Counted from the stretch's first letter, positions 39,804 through 48,656 are shown. The stretch: DNA of 64,000 bases from an uncultured Lachnospiraceae bacterium (GCA_910584945.1 CAJUDY010000002.1:57047-121046); one strand, 5' to 3'. The notes: a model not told the origin generated them from the letters alone. A program made the numbers and translations.

Positions 39804-40925
39804 ATGAGAAAATGCAAAAGAGCAGCACTGCTTTTTGGGGCGGTGCTTTTGATCGGTTCAAAGGGACTGTGTACCCGGGCGGCGGATCAGGCGGCGATGG
39901 ATGCGCAGGCGGCAGCGGAAGCCCAGGCGGCGGCCGAGGCGCAGGCGGCAGCGGAAGCCCAGGCGGCAGCCGATGCGCAGGCGGCAGCGGAAGCCCAGGC
40001 GGCAGCCGATGCGCAGGCGGCGGCTGAGGCGCAGGCGGCGGCGGAAGCCCAGGCGGCGGCTGAGGCGCAGGCGGCAGCGGAAGCCCGGGCGGCGGCCGAG
40101 GCGCAGGCAGCGGCGGACCTTCCGGCGGAGGGAGAGATTCCGGTCGGAGAAGGGATTGATCTGTCCGATCCGGACCCTACGGGGACGGGAGCCGTCCGGC
40201 AGAGTCAGGGGAGGAAACGTTCTTCTTCCCGCAAGGAGGAGATCTTAAGCGAGCAGGTGAAAAAGGATATTGAAGATTCTCTGGATATCGGGGTAAAAGA
40301 TGCAGTGATGAACGGCTATCTGAGCCTTTTGAACAAAGAATATATTCTGAAAGACGAGCTGGAGCTTTCCCTGATCGGTGTGGGCGGAGGTCAGGAACTG
40401 GAACAGCGGTCGGCGGATGCGATCAAGAAGCTGATCGAGGACGCCAAAAAAGACGGGATGCAGATCAGCATTACTTCTTCTTACCGGACGTATTTAAAGC
40501 AGGTGACGCTTTTCAAAAATAAGATCAAGCGGCTGGAAGCCCAGGGCTACGATCACAGGCGGGCGGTGGAAGAGGCGGGAAAAGTCGTGGCGGTGCCGGG
40601 AACCAGCGAGCATCAGCTGGGATTGACCGTGGACTTTGTGACCGGAAGCTATAAACGGCTGGATGAGGGAATCCGTGATACAAAGGAATATAAGTGGGTG
40701 GAGGAGCATGCCTGGGAGTACGGGTATGTGATCCGCTATCCGTCTGGAAAGTCCGACATTACAGGAATTATCTCGGAGCCGTGGCATCTCCGTTATGTGG
40801 GAATTCCGGCGGCGAAGCTGATGACAGAGCAGGGTATCTGTCTGGAAGAATTTTTAGGAGTGGCGTACGATGGTCAGAAGGATGGAATTTCGTATGGAGC
40901 GGGCTGGGTTAATACAGGAAGGTGA
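39804..40925 (+). CDS. M15-family D-Ala-D-Ala carboxypeptidase with Ala/Gln-rich linker
   Basis: 373 residues. A signal peptide (about 1-26, 'RAALLFGAVLLIGSKGLCTRA') is followed by a linker (28-110) of repeated AQAAAEAQAAAD units. The VanY/DacB-type domain (about 190-355) has zinc ligands in 'GTSEHQLGLTVDFV' (His and Asp) and in 'SEPWHLRYVG' (Glu, His), plus the 'SSYRTYLKQVTLF' motif. It trims the terminal D-Ala of peptidoglycan stem peptides outside the membrane. The linker would span the wall or hold the enzyme in it. Confidence 0.9.
   Translation: MRKCKRAALLFGAVLLIGSKGLCTRAADQAAMDAQAAAEAQAAAEAQAAAEAQAAADAQAAAEAQAAADAQAAAEAQAAAEAQAAAEAQAAAEARAAAEAQAAADLPAEGEIPVGEGIDLSDPDPTGTGAVRQSQGRKRSSSRKEEILSEQVKKDIEDSLDIGVKDAVMNGYLSLLNKEYILKDELELSLIGVGGGQELEQRSADAIKKLIEDAKKDGMQISITSSYRTYLKQVTLFKNKIKRLEAQGYDHRRAVEEAGKVVAVPGTSEHQLGLTVDFVTGSYKRLDEGIRDTKEYKWVEEHAWEYGYVIRYPSGKSDITGIISEPWHLRYVGIPAAKLMTEQGICLEEFLGVAYDGQKDGISYGAGWVNTGR
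39889..40117 (+). repeat. imperfect 12/18/36-bp tandem repeat encoding an Ala/Gln/Glu/Asp linker
   Basis: GCGCAGGCGGCAGCGGAA-type units recur about a dozen times with silent and Glu/Asp-swapping changes. All three forward phases are open across most of the array because the unit lacks stops, which creates false overlapping frames at 39791 and 39901. Copy number is likely variable by slippage. Confidence 0.85.
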
Positions 40926-41112
40926 CCGCGTGAAGCTGAAGGAAGACGCCTCCAGTACCATGGCGGGCATCATGTATTATTATACGATCCGTGAAGCCGT
41001 CGCCATGTCCAACAATACCAAGGAGCGTCTGAGAAGTCTGGAAGGGACCGTCAGCCGCATTGAAGCCAGCGAGAGCTACTGGACCGTCACGGTGGACGTG
41101 GAAGAATCATAA
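40870..41112 (+). CDS. small hypothetical protein
   Basis: 80 residues if started at 40870 (AGGAG 9 bp upstream), overlapping the carboxypeptidase end by 56 bp; ATGs at 40882 and 40894 are alternatives. 'IQEGDRVKLKEDASSTMAGIMYYYTIREAVAMSNNTKERLRSLEGTVSRIEASESYWTVTVDVEE' suggests a small beta-barrel opening and closing around one helix. No family is recognised, and no membrane segment or signal is present. Confidence 0.6.
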   Translation: MVRRMEFRMERAGLIQEGDRVKLKEDASSTMAGIMYYYTIREAVAMSNNTKERLRSLEGTVSRIEASESYWTVTVDVEES

Positions 41113-41114
41113 AA

Positions 41115-41143
41115 TTGCATCCAGAGCGGATGTATGGTATCAT
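41115..41143 (+). promoter_or_regulatory. promoter of the zinc-ribbon membrane protein gene
   Basis: TTGCAT (41115-41120), 17-bp spacer, TATCAT (41138-41143). The leader also has a GGCGGC (41168-41173)/GCCGCC (41186-41191) hairpin just before the GGGGG ribosome site, which could limit translation. Confidence 0.5.
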
Positions 41144-41208
41144 AATTTTAACAAAGAGCGCAAGTAGGGCGGCACGGTGACAGAGGCCGCCGTAAAGGGG
41201 GAATCGAA

Positions 41209-42210
41209 ATGAGCGATCAGGAATACAGGTTTTGTCCAAGATGCGGCGCCCTCATGCAGGAGGGGGTGTGCAGAAGTTGCGGGTATCATGCCCGGATGGA
41301 GACGTTTTCCATGGGGCAGTCTCAGACGAATTGGCAGCAGCCGGCTTTGCAGCCGACAGGCAGAAAGAAAAAAGACCGGCATGTGGCGGCATGGGTGTGC
41401 GGCGGAGTGGCGCTCCTCTTTCTTCTGACCCTCATTTTGTGCATGTACTTTTCGGTCAAAAATATTTATGAAAAAGTACAAAAAGAGACGCCGCCGGGCT
41501 ATGGGGGCTACGGCTATGACGACGGATACTTTGGCTATGGGAATCCATATGAAGATGATTACGGCAGCTATGACGATTCCCTGGAAGATTATGAGCCCAG
41601 CGAAAAAGATGATTATTACAAGGAGATCACAGACGCCACGTCGCTGGATTTTGACTACCAGGTGGTGTGGGCGTCGGTGTCCATGCGTCCGGACGATTCG
41701 GACAATTCCTGTACCTATGACTGTGTCTATCCAGTACTGACTTCGGAGGAGAATCAGGAGACCTTCGACGCCATGAGCGATGCCATCAAGGATTTTGTCT
41801 GCAAATATCAGGACAGCTATCGGGAGCATGTCTCCGGCGTGTCCAGCTACGGGTACGTGACCTATATGGACGAGGAGAAGATCAGCATCGCCGTCCGGCA
41901 CAGCTTCTATGAGAAGAAGACCACGACTCCGCGAGTAGAAGCGGTCACGTTCCGGATTGCCACCGGGGAAGTGATCCCGCATGAAGAGATGGCGCAGATT
42001 GACGAGGAACTGGTTTGGCAGTTCCGTTCCAGAAACGGCTATCAGAACGGTACGGTGGAATTCGTGGACGAGCTGTCCGATGAAGAATTGATGGAGTATT
42101 TAAAGAATGAAGAGGACAGTGTGATGTTTTATTCTCCGGTGGGACTGGAGATCGGCTTCAACTACGACGGCGGCTGGGTGACGGTGACCCTGAAAACGGA
42201 TACCCTGTAG
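41209..42210 (+). CDS. zinc-ribbon, single-TM protein with extracytoplasmic DUF3298-like domain
   Basis: 333 residues. The N-terminal zinc ribbon is 'FCPRCGALMQEGVCRSCGYH'. One TM helix covers about 63-84 ('VAAWVCGGVALLFLLTLILCMYF'), then a Gly/Tyr/Asp-rich linker (~98-135). The C-terminal ~190 residues ('YQVVWASVSMRPDDS...CTYDCVYPVLTS...EVIPHEEMAQ...SPVGLEIGFNYDGGWVTVTLKTDT') resemble the DUF3298 domain found outside the membrane in RsiV-like proteins. Probably a sensor or envelope protein; no partner sigma gene is adjacent. Confidence 0.72.
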   Translation: MSDQEYRFCPRCGALMQEGVCRSCGYHARMETFSMGQSQTNWQQPALQPTGRKKKDRHVAAWVCGGVALLFLLTLILCMYFSVKNIYEKVQKETPPGYGGYGYDDGYFGYGNPYEDDYGSYDDSLEDYEPSEKDDYYKEITDATSLDFDYQVVWASVSMRPDDSDNSCTYDCVYPVLTSEENQETFDAMSDAIKDFVCKYQDSYREHVSGVSSYGYVTYMDEEKISIAVRHSFYEKKTTTPRVEAVTFRIATGEVIPHEEMAQIDEELVWQFRSRNGYQNGTVEFVDELSDEELMEYLKNEEDSVMFYSPVGLEIGFNYDGGWVTVTLKTDTL

Positions 42211-42222
42211 GAGCGGACGAAT

Positions 42223-42519
42223 ATGATCGAAAGAATTGATTTGTTTCATCTCCCCTTTTATAAAAAAGAAGCGTTTACCGGTTCTGACCGGGGACTTCGG
42301 TTCTGGATCGGCAGGATAGAAGCCGGGGGGGAAGACAAAGAGAAGGTTCCCCTGCTTCGGGCGATCGTGTGGCCGGAACCTTTTGCCCTGCATGCGACGC
42401 CGGAGGAACAAAAAGTGAACAAGGATTTTACCTTTTCGGAAGAAGGACTTGACCAGGTCTATGGATGGATTTTGGGAGAAGGAAGGGAATATGCGCTGGG
42501 GCAGCATTTCTCAAAGTGA
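42223..42519 (+). CDS. small conserved hypothetical protein
   Basis: 98 residues, 12 bp after the previous stop with GGAG as ribosome site. No signal or TM helix. It has a compact pattern with 'RIDLFHLPFYKKEAFTGSDRGLRFWIGRIEA' and 'RAIVWPEPFALHATPEEQKVNKDFTFSEEGLDQVYGWI'. It is co-transcribed with the zinc-ribbon protein and ends at a terminator. I do not recognise a family. Confidence 0.62.
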   Translation: MIERIDLFHLPFYKKEAFTGSDRGLRFWIGRIEAGGEDKEKVPLLRAIVWPEPFALHATPEEQKVNKDFTFSEEGLDQVYGWILGEGREYALGQHFSK

Positions 42520-42549
42520 AAAATGGAAGGCATACGCCCTCCATTTTTC
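42518..42549 (+). terminator. terminator after the 98-residue gene
   Basis: GAAAAATGGA (42518-42527) pairs perfectly with TCCATTTTTC (42540-42549). The U-rich arm itself serves as the T-run. Confidence 0.75.
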
Positions 42550-42640
42550 ATCGCAAACACATTTTATACAACAAAAGCAATCTCTCTGATGTTGTTTTAG
42601 TAATTTTATTTTAATATAGTTTCTTGCATAAGTAAAACTC

Positions 42641-42669
42641 ATTATTTTCACTCTTCAGATGAAAATAAT
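42641..42669 (+). promoter_or_regulatory. LysR-type operator upstream of the LysR gene
   Basis: ATTATTTTC (42641-42649) and GAAAATAAT (42661-42669) form a perfect 9-bp inverted repeat separated by 11 bp, the T-N11-A geometry of LysR-type binding sites. It ends 13 bp before the start codon, so binding here would block expression of the LysR gene itself. Confidence 0.6.
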
Positions 42670-42682
42670 TCAAGGAGAAGCG

Positions 42683-43576
42683 ATGACCTTATTGTCTTAT
42701 CAGGTGTTTCTGGCAGTGGTCGAGCATCAGAGCTTCCAGAAAGCGGCGCAGGTGCTGAAGCTGACGCCGTCGGCCATCAGCCATGCGGTGGCGGGAATGG
42801 AGGCGGAACTTGGCTCCATGCTCTTTGTCCGCAGCCGGCAGGGAGTGTACCTGACCAATTACGGAAAAGAACTGTTTCCTTATATAAAGAATGTGCAAAA
42901 CAGCGACGAATATCTTCATCAGGCAGTGGCACAGTTCAAGGGGATGCAAAAAGGCTTGGTGCGGATCGGCGCCTTCAACAGCGCCTGCGTGGAGTGGATG
43001 CCGAGCCTTCTGAAAGACTTTGAGCGGGAATACCCCAAAGTACGGCTGGACATCTATCAGGGGACCTATGACGATGTGTACCGCTGGCTGAAAGACGGCG
43101 TGGTGGATCTGGGATTTTTGTCCGCCTCCAGCGTAGGAGATCTGGCCTGCGAACCCATCTACGAAGACCGGTTTGTCTGTGTGGCGCCGAAAGGCTTTCG
43201 GACCAGATATCCGGGCTATGTGACGGTGGAGGAGCTTAAGGGGCAGCGATTCGTGATCCAGAGAGAGGGCTGCGATGCGGATGTGAATCATTTTATGGAG
43301 AAATACCATCTGTCCGGCGGCGAAGGAAGCTGTATCGTGGACGACATGTCCGCCATCGCGCTGGTTATGGGGGGATACGGCGTCTGTCTGGTGCCGGAGC
43401 TGGTGATCCGCAACATTCCCTTTCCGGTGGACGTCTATCCGCTGGATGTGGAAGAAAAGCGGACCATCGTGCTTGCCAGCGTACGTTCGGACATCTTCGC
43501 GCCGGCGGTACAGCGGATGCATGATTACATCATCGACCGTTTTCGGATAACAATAGAAAAGGAAAAAAAGGAGTAG
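42683..43576 (+). CDS. LysR-family transcriptional regulator
   Basis: 297 residues from the ATG at 42683 (AAGGAGA). The N-terminal winged helix (about 1-60) has 'QKAAQVLKLTPSAISHAVAGMEAELGSMLFVRSRQGVYLTNYG'. The C-terminal periplasmic-binding-like effector domain covers ~88-290 ('GLVRIGAFNSACVEWMPSLLKDFEREYPKVRLDIYQGTYDDV'). It is followed after 3 bp by a HAD phosphatase gene on the same strand rather than by a divergent target. The effector is unknown. Confidence 0.93.
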   Translation: MTLLSYQVFLAVVEHQSFQKAAQVLKLTPSAISHAVAGMEAELGSMLFVRSRQGVYLTNYGKELFPYIKNVQNSDEYLHQAVAQFKGMQKGLVRIGAFNSACVEWMPSLLKDFEREYPKVRLDIYQGTYDDVYRWLKDGVVDLGFLSASSVGDLACEPIYEDRFVCVAPKGFRTRYPGYVTVEELKGQRFVIQREGCDADVNHFMEKYHLSGGEGSCIVDDMSAIALVMGGYGVCLVPELVIRNIPFPVDVYPLDVEEKRTIVLASVRSDIFAPAVQRMHDYIIDRFRITIEKEKKE

Positions 43577-43579
43577 ACC

Positions 43580-44239
43580 ATGTATCAGTATATCTTTTTT
43601 GATCTGGACGGGACGCTGACGGACCCAAGAGAAGGAATTACCAAAAGCGTACAGTATGCCTTAGGACATATGGGGATCGAGGAGACGGACCTTACGAAGC
43701 TTTTACCCTTTATTGGGCCGCCGCTTCTGGAATCTTTTCAGGAGTATTATGATTTTACAGAAGGAGAGGCCCGGAAGGCGGTGGAGTATTACCGGGAATA
43801 CTTCAGTGAGACCGGCGTATTTGAGAACCTGCTGTTCGACGGGGTGAAAGAACTTCTGACGTCTTTGAAAGCGCACGGGAAAGTGGTCGCCATCGCCTCC
43901 TCCAAGCCGGAGGTGTTTGTCCGGATGATCCTCGAGCATTTTGGGGTGGAGCAGTATTTTGACTATATCTGCGGCGGCAGCATGGACGAAAGCCGCCTCA
44001 AAAAGGAAGAAGTGATCGAAGAGCTCCTGGGTCGGATGCAGCTTTCCGGGGAAGAGCGGAAGAAGATCCTGATGGTGGGAGACCGGAGACACGACGTGGA
44101 AGGAGCGGCGTGTTTTGGCATCCCGTGTCTGGGGCTGTCCATGGGCTTTGCGGCAAAGGGAGAACTGGAGCGGGCAGGGGCCGTCGCCATCGTGGACAGT
44201 ATGAAGGAACTGGAAGCATTTATCCTGCAAAAGGAATAA
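43580..44239 (+). CDS. HAD-superfamily phosphatase (phosphoglycolate phosphatase-like)
   Basis: 219 residues with AAAAGGAG as ribosome site. HAD motifs: I 'FFDLDGTLTDP' (Asp8 and Asp10), II 'VAIASSKPE', III Lys near 'SRLKKEEVIEE', IV 'MVGDRRHDVEGA'. The alpha-helical cap between motifs I and II is of the subclass I type seen in Gph and PpaX. The substrate could be phosphoglycolate, a nucleotide or pyrophosphate-like; not resolvable by eye. Confidence 0.88.
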   Translation: MYQYIFFDLDGTLTDPREGITKSVQYALGHMGIEETDLTKLLPFIGPPLLESFQEYYDFTEGEARKAVEYYREYFSETGVFENLLFDGVKELLTSLKAHGKVVAIASSKPEVFVRMILEHFGVEQYFDYICGGSMDESRLKKEEVIEELLGRMQLSGEERKKILMVGDRRHDVEGAACFGIPCLGLSMGFAAKGELERAGAVAIVDSMKELEAFILQKE

Positions 44240-44257
44240 ATAAGGGGGCAGACAGAT

Positions 44258-45727
44258 ATGCTGAAAAACAGAATCTTAGCGGAAAAACCGCAGGAAGACG
44301 AGCTGAAGCTCAGACTGAAGAAGGCGAGAGAGAAGTTGGCCGCCCAGCAGATGCGGATCAAAGAGCATAAGCTGCCGGTGCTGGTGCTTCTGGAGGGCTG
44401 GGGGACGTCCGGAAAAGGAAGTACCATCGGACAGGTGATTCAGAACATCGATCCCCGCTTCTTCAAAGTGGCGTCCCTGGAGAGTATCCGGGAGGAGGAT
44501 AAAAGAAAGCCCTTCTTCTGGCGGTATTTTACAGAGATTCCGGAGGCAGGAAAGTTCGTATTCATGGATTCCGGCTGGATGGATGAGGTGACCAGAGACC
44601 GGCTGATGGGCGTTATGGATGAGGAGACCTATGAACAGCGCATTGCAGGCATCCGGCGGTTTGAGCGGCAGCTTCGAGACAACGGCTATCTGCTCATGAA
44701 GTTTTTCCTGCACATCAGCGAGAAGGAGCAAAAGCGGCGCATCCGTCTTTTGAAAAACGACATCGACACCAGATGGCGGGTTAGCGAAGGGGACCGGTGG
44801 CAGAACCAGCATTATGAAAAGTGTCTGGAGATCTTCGACCGTTATCTGGACGCGACGGACGCCCCGTCCATCCCCTGGTATGTAGTGGACGCCAAGTCCC
44901 GGAAATGGGCGGAACTCCAGGTGCTGGAGACGCTGACGGAAGGGATTGAGATCGCCATGCAGAATCAGTCTCTGGCGGTTCCGGTGCTCCAGAATGTATT
45001 CCCTCTTGTGAAGATGCCGAAGCTCTCGGAAGTGTCCCTGGAAGGGAAGACGCTGGAGGAGGAAGAATATAAGGACGAGTTAAAAAAGCTGCAGAGCCAC
45101 CTGGGGGAGCTGCACAACCGCCTTTACCGAAAGCGCATCCCGGTCGTGATTGCCTACGAAGGCTGGGACGCGGCGGGGAAGGGCGGCAATATCCGGCGGA
45201 TTACAGAGGCGCTGGACCCGAGGGGATTCGAGGTGCATCCCATCGCAAGTCCGGAACCTCGCGAGAAGGCAAGGCATTATCTGTGGCGGTTCTTTATGAG
45301 GCTGCCCCGGACCGGACATATCGCCATCTTTGATCGGACCTGGTATGGGCGGGTCATGGTGGAGCGGCTGGAAGGCTTCTGCAGCGAGAACGACTGGAAG
45401 CGGGCTTATAATGAGATCAATGAGTTTGAGAAGGAACTTTCCGACTGGGGCGCGGTAATCATCAAGTTCTGGGTGCACATCGACAAGAAGACCCAGCTGG
45501 AACGCTTTACCCTGCGGCAGAATACGCCGGAAAAGCAGTGGAAGATCACCGAAGAGGACTGGAGGAACCGGGAGAAGTGGGAAGCTTATGAGGGAGCGGT
45601 AAACGAGATGATCAAGAAGACCAGTACGGTCTATGCTCCCTGGCACATCCTGGAATCCGTGGACAAAAAGTATGCCAGAATACAGGCTTTGAAGATTGTG
45701 ATTGAGGAATTGGAAAAGGTGCTGTAG
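44258..45727 (+). CDS. pap: two-domain PPK2: polyphosphate:AMP phosphotransferase
   Basis: 489 residues made of two PPK2 domains. The N-terminal copy has Walker A 'LLEGWGTSGKGSTI' and 'FMDSGWMDEVTRDR'; the C-terminal copy (from ~280) has 'AYEGWDAAGKGGNIRRI', the lid 'RHYLWRFFMRLPRTG' and Walker B 'IFDRTWYGRV'. Two-domain PPK2 enzymes phosphorylate AMP to ADP with polyphosphate. The degenerate first domain ('TSGKG' for 'AAGKG') is usual for the class. No ppk1 or ppx gene is nearby. Confidence 0.9.
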   Translation: MLKNRILAEKPQEDELKLRLKKAREKLAAQQMRIKEHKLPVLVLLEGWGTSGKGSTIGQVIQNIDPRFFKVASLESIREEDKRKPFFWRYFTEIPEAGKFVFMDSGWMDEVTRDRLMGVMDEETYEQRIAGIRRFERQLRDNGYLLMKFFLHISEKEQKRRIRLLKNDIDTRWRVSEGDRWQNQHYEKCLEIFDRYLDATDAPSIPWYVVDAKSRKWAELQVLETLTEGIEIAMQNQSLAVPVLQNVFPLVKMPKLSEVSLEGKTLEEEEYKDELKKLQSHLGELHNRLYRKRIPVVIAYEGWDAAGKGGNIRRITEALDPRGFEVHPIASPEPREKARHYLWRFFMRLPRTGHIAIFDRTWYGRVMVERLEGFCSENDWKRAYNEINEFEKELSDWGAVIIKFWVHIDKKTQLERFTLRQNTPEKQWKITEEDWRNREKWEAYEGAVNEMIKKTSTVYAPWHILESVDKKYARIQALKIVIEELEKVL

Positions 45728-45751
45728 AAGGGTCTTTGAAGGGAGAACAAA

Positions 45752-46708
45752 ATGAGATGGAATAAATATACGCTGCTGACCACGACGCAGGCAGAGGATC
45801 TGATCAGCAGTATGATGGCGGATGCGGGGATCGAAGGGATCGAGATTGAAGATAAGGTTCCCTTATCAGAGAGGGACAAGTCTCAGATGTTTGTGGACAT
45901 TCTTCCCGAAGGTCCGGCGGATGACGGGACTGCCCGGATCAGCTTCTACCTGGAGCCGGAGCAGGATAACGGGGCGATTCTGGCGGCGGTGCAGGAAGGC
46001 CTGGATGAGATCCGAAGCTGGGGCGTGGATGTGGGAGCAGGAACGATTGAAGCTTCCCAGACCGAGGACAAAGACTGGATCAATAACTGGAAAGAGTATT
46101 TTCATCAGTTTTATGTGGACGATATCCTGATCACTCCCTCCTGGGAGCCGGTGAAATCAAAAGACCAGGGGAAGCTTCTGATTCAGATCGATCCGGGGAC
46201 GGCCTTCGGAACGGGAATGCATGAGACGACCCAGCTTTGCATCCGGCAGATCCGGAAATATGTGACGGAAGAGACGGTTCTTCTGGATGTGGGAACCGGC
46301 AGCGGCATTCTTTCGATCGCGGCGCTGAAATTAGGCGCGGCGCGGGCGCTGGGCACCGATCTGGACCCCTGTGCGATCCGTGCGTCGATGGAAAATATGG
46401 AAGTAAACGAGATCCCTCAGGAGAAATTTCAGGTGCTGGAAGGCAATCTCATCGATGACCGCGGGGTGCAGGAACAGGTGGGGTACGGGCAGTACGATAT
46501 GGTGACGGCCAATATTCTGGCGGAAGTACTGGTGCCGCTCACGCCGGTCGTTGCGCAGTGTATCAAAAAGGGCGGCATTTATATTACTTCCGGTATCATC
46601 GAAGAAAAGGAGACGGTTGTGGTGGATGCCGTCCGGGCGGCAGGATTTGACGTGCTCGAGGTAACGCGTCAGGGAGACTGGGTGTCGGTGACGGCCCGCA
46701 GAAATTGA
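45752..46708 (+). CDS. prmA: ribosomal protein L11 methyltransferase
   Basis: 318 residues. The N-terminal substrate-binding domain opens 'MRWNKYTLLTTTQAEDLISSMMADAGIEGIEIED'. The SAM-binding motif I is 'LDVGTGSGILSIAALKLGA' after the family sequence 'DPGTAFGTGMHETTQLC', and the motif 'ANILAEVLVPLTPVVA' is characteristic of PrmA. It methylates ribosomal protein L11. It lies 10 bp before rsmE, the usual prmA-rsmE pairing in Firmicutes. Confidence 0.95.
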   Translation: MRWNKYTLLTTTQAEDLISSMMADAGIEGIEIEDKVPLSERDKSQMFVDILPEGPADDGTARISFYLEPEQDNGAILAAVQEGLDEIRSWGVDVGAGTIEASQTEDKDWINNWKEYFHQFYVDDILITPSWEPVKSKDQGKLLIQIDPGTAFGTGMHETTQLCIRQIRKYVTEETVLLDVGTGSGILSIAALKLGAARALGTDLDPCAIRASMENMEVNEIPQEKFQVLEGNLIDDRGVQEQVGYGQYDMVTANILAEVLVPLTPVVAQCIKKGGIYITSGIIEEKETVVVDAVRAAGFDVLEVTRQGDWVSVTARRN

Positions 46709-46718
46709 CGGAGAGACT

Positions 46719-47483
46719 ATGTATCACTTTTTTGTAGAACCTTCCCAGGTACATTCGGAGGAGATTGAGATCCTGGGCGGGGATGTGAACCATATCAGCC
46801 ATGTCCTTCGGATGAAAGCGGGAGAAGAGATCGTCGTGAGCGACGGATACGGCAATGAGTACGGCTGTCGGCTCTGCCGCTTTACAGATACGGCCGTGTA
46901 TGCCGCGATCCTGGAAAAACGACGGGTGGCTTCGGAATTATCGTCCCCAATCACACTGTTTCAGTGTCTGCCCAAAGGGGATAAGATGGAACTGATCGTA
47001 CAAAAGGCAGTGGAGCTTGGGGTATCCAGGATCGTACCGGTGGCATCCAAAAGATGTGTGGTGAAGCTGGACGCGAAAAGAGAGGCTAATAAGAGGAAAC
47101 GCTGGCAGGCAGTGGCCGAGAGCGCGGCGAAGCAGTCCGGACGGGCCATGATCCCAACGGTGCAGTCAGCAGTCGGTTTTTCGGAGGCGCTTTTGCAGGC
47201 GAAGGAGCAGGACGTCTGCCTGATTCCGTATGAATGTGCGGGCGAGCTTCTGGAAGACGGGCAGGACAGCGCCATGGAGCGGACAAGGAAGATCTTGAGT
47301 CATATAGAAAAAGGACAGTCCATCGGCGTCTTTATTGGTCCCGAGGGAGGATTTGAGAAGGAGGAGGTCGAGGCTGCCAGGAAGATGGGGGCGCAGCCGG
47401 TTTCCCTGGGAAGGCGTATTCTGAGGACAGAGACGGCGGGCTTATGTATCCTGTCTGTCCTGATGTTTCAACTGGAGGAATAA
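46719..47483 (+). CDS. rsmE: 16S rRNA (uracil-1498-N3)-methyltransferase
   Basis: 254 residues. The N-terminal PUA-like part has 'HISHVLRMKAGEEIVVSDGYG'. The SPOUT core contains 'LPKGDKMELIVQKAVELGVSRIVPV', 'ESAAKQSGRAMIP', 'IGPEGGFEKEEVEAA' and the knot motif 'LGRRILRTETAGLCIL'. It methylates U1498 of 16S rRNA. Ends 4 bp before the cysteine desulfurase gene. Confidence 0.95.
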   Translation: MYHFFVEPSQVHSEEIEILGGDVNHISHVLRMKAGEEIVVSDGYGNEYGCRLCRFTDTAVYAAILEKRRVASELSSPITLFQCLPKGDKMELIVQKAVELGVSRIVPVASKRCVVKLDAKREANKRKRWQAVAESAAKQSGRAMIPTVQSAVGFSEALLQAKEQDVCLIPYECAGELLEDGQDSAMERTRKILSHIEKGQSIGVFIGPEGGFEKEEVEAARKMGAQPVSLGRRILRTETAGLCILSVLMFQLEE

Positions 47484-47487
47484 GACA

Positions 47488-48645
47488 ATGGAAGCGTATC
47501 TGGATAATTCTGCCACGACCCGGTGCCTTGAGCGGGTGACAGACGCCATGGTCCGTGTGATGAGGGAAAATTACGGGAATCCTTCTTCCCTCCATAAAAA
47601 AGGGATAGAGGCGGAACATGAGATAAAAGAAGCGAAAGCATTTTTTGCGGAGAACTTAAAGGTCAGTGAAAAGGAGATCTTTTTTACCTCCGGAGGTACG
47701 GAATCCAATAATCTGGCGCTGATCGGAACAGCGATGGCCAATCAGAGGGCGGGAAAGCATCTGATCACAACGGCTATCGAGCATCCGTCGGTGATAAATG
47801 CCATGAAGCATCTGGAGGAACAGGGATTTTCCGTGACGTATCTTCCGGTGGATCAGGAAGGAATCGTGTCCCTGGAGGCGCTTGAAGGGGCGGTCCGTGA
47901 GGAGACGATTCTGCTCTCTGTGATGTATGTAAACAATGAGATCGGGTCTGTTCAGCCAATCGAAGAGATTGGGCGGATTTTAAGAGAGAAAAACCCGAAG
48001 ACGCTATTTCATGTGGACGCGATCCAGGCTTACGGAAAATACCGGATCTTTCCCAAAAGGATGGGGATCGACCTTCTGTCCGTCAGCGGTCATAAGCTTC
48101 ACGGCCCAAAAGGGACCGGAATTCTTTATGTAAACGAAAAAGTGAAGATTCGTCCGATTCTTTTTGGAGGGGAGCAGCAAAAAGGACTCCGGTCCGGAAC
48201 GGAAAATGTGCCGGGGATTGCAGGCATCCGGGAGGCGGCCGCGGCCTGCTATGAGAATCTGGAAGAAAAAACAGAGCGTCTGTACCGGTTAAAGGAGAGG
48301 TTCACAGAGGGCGTAAAGGAACGGCTTTCTGACACGGTGATCAACGGGATGCCGGAGAGAGATGGGGCGCCTCATATTGTAAGCGTCAGCTTTGCAGGAG
48401 TGAGGAGCGAAGTACTGCTTCACGCCCTGGAGGAAAAAGGGATCTATGTCTCCGCAGGGTCCGCCTGCTCTTCCAATAAGCCGTCGGTCAGTCAGACCTT
48501 AAAAGCCATCGGCGTGAAAAAGGAGCTTCTGGGCAGCACTCTCCGTTTCAGCTTCAGCTTTGAAACGACCGAAGACGAGATTGCGTATTGTATTCAGGAA
48601 CTGGAAAAACTGCTTCCGGTACTGCGCCGGTATGTGCGCCGCTGA
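47488..48645 (+). CDS. cysteine desulfurase (NifS/IscS family)
   Basis: 385 residues, a class V PLP aminotransferase. 'YLDNSATT' at the N-terminus, 'TSGGTESNN', 'HPSV', the PLP lysine K203 in 'VSGHKLHGPKG', and the catalytic cysteine C327 in 'SAGSACSSNKPSVS'. It removes sulfur from cysteine as a persulfide. Its gene sits directly before thiI, so it is probably the dedicated sulfur donor for 4-thiouridine formation in tRNA rather than the main Fe-S cluster enzyme. Confidence 0.93.
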   Translation: MEAYLDNSATTRCLERVTDAMVRVMRENYGNPSSLHKKGIEAEHEIKEAKAFFAENLKVSEKEIFFTSGGTESNNLALIGTAMANQRAGKHLITTAIEHPSVINAMKHLEEQGFSVTYLPVDQEGIVSLEALEGAVREETILLSVMYVNNEIGSVQPIEEIGRILREKNPKTLFHVDAIQAYGKYRIFPKRMGIDLLSVSGHKLHGPKGTGILYVNEKVKIRPILFGGEQQKGLRSGTENVPGIAGIREAAAACYENLEEKTERLYRLKERFTEGVKERLSDTVINGMPERDGAPHIVSVSFAGVRSEVLLHALEEKGIYVSAGSACSSNKPSVSQTLKAIGVKKELLGSTLRFSFSFETTEDEIAYCIQELEKLLPVLRRYVRR

Positions 48646-48656
48646 GGGTAATTATG

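Noticed and set aside
39791..40248. Gly/Ser- and Arg-rich proteins encoded in the other + phases of the Ala/Gln repeat
   Set aside because: They arise from the repeat's lack of stops. Only the phase with a signal peptide and the M15 domain is a gene.
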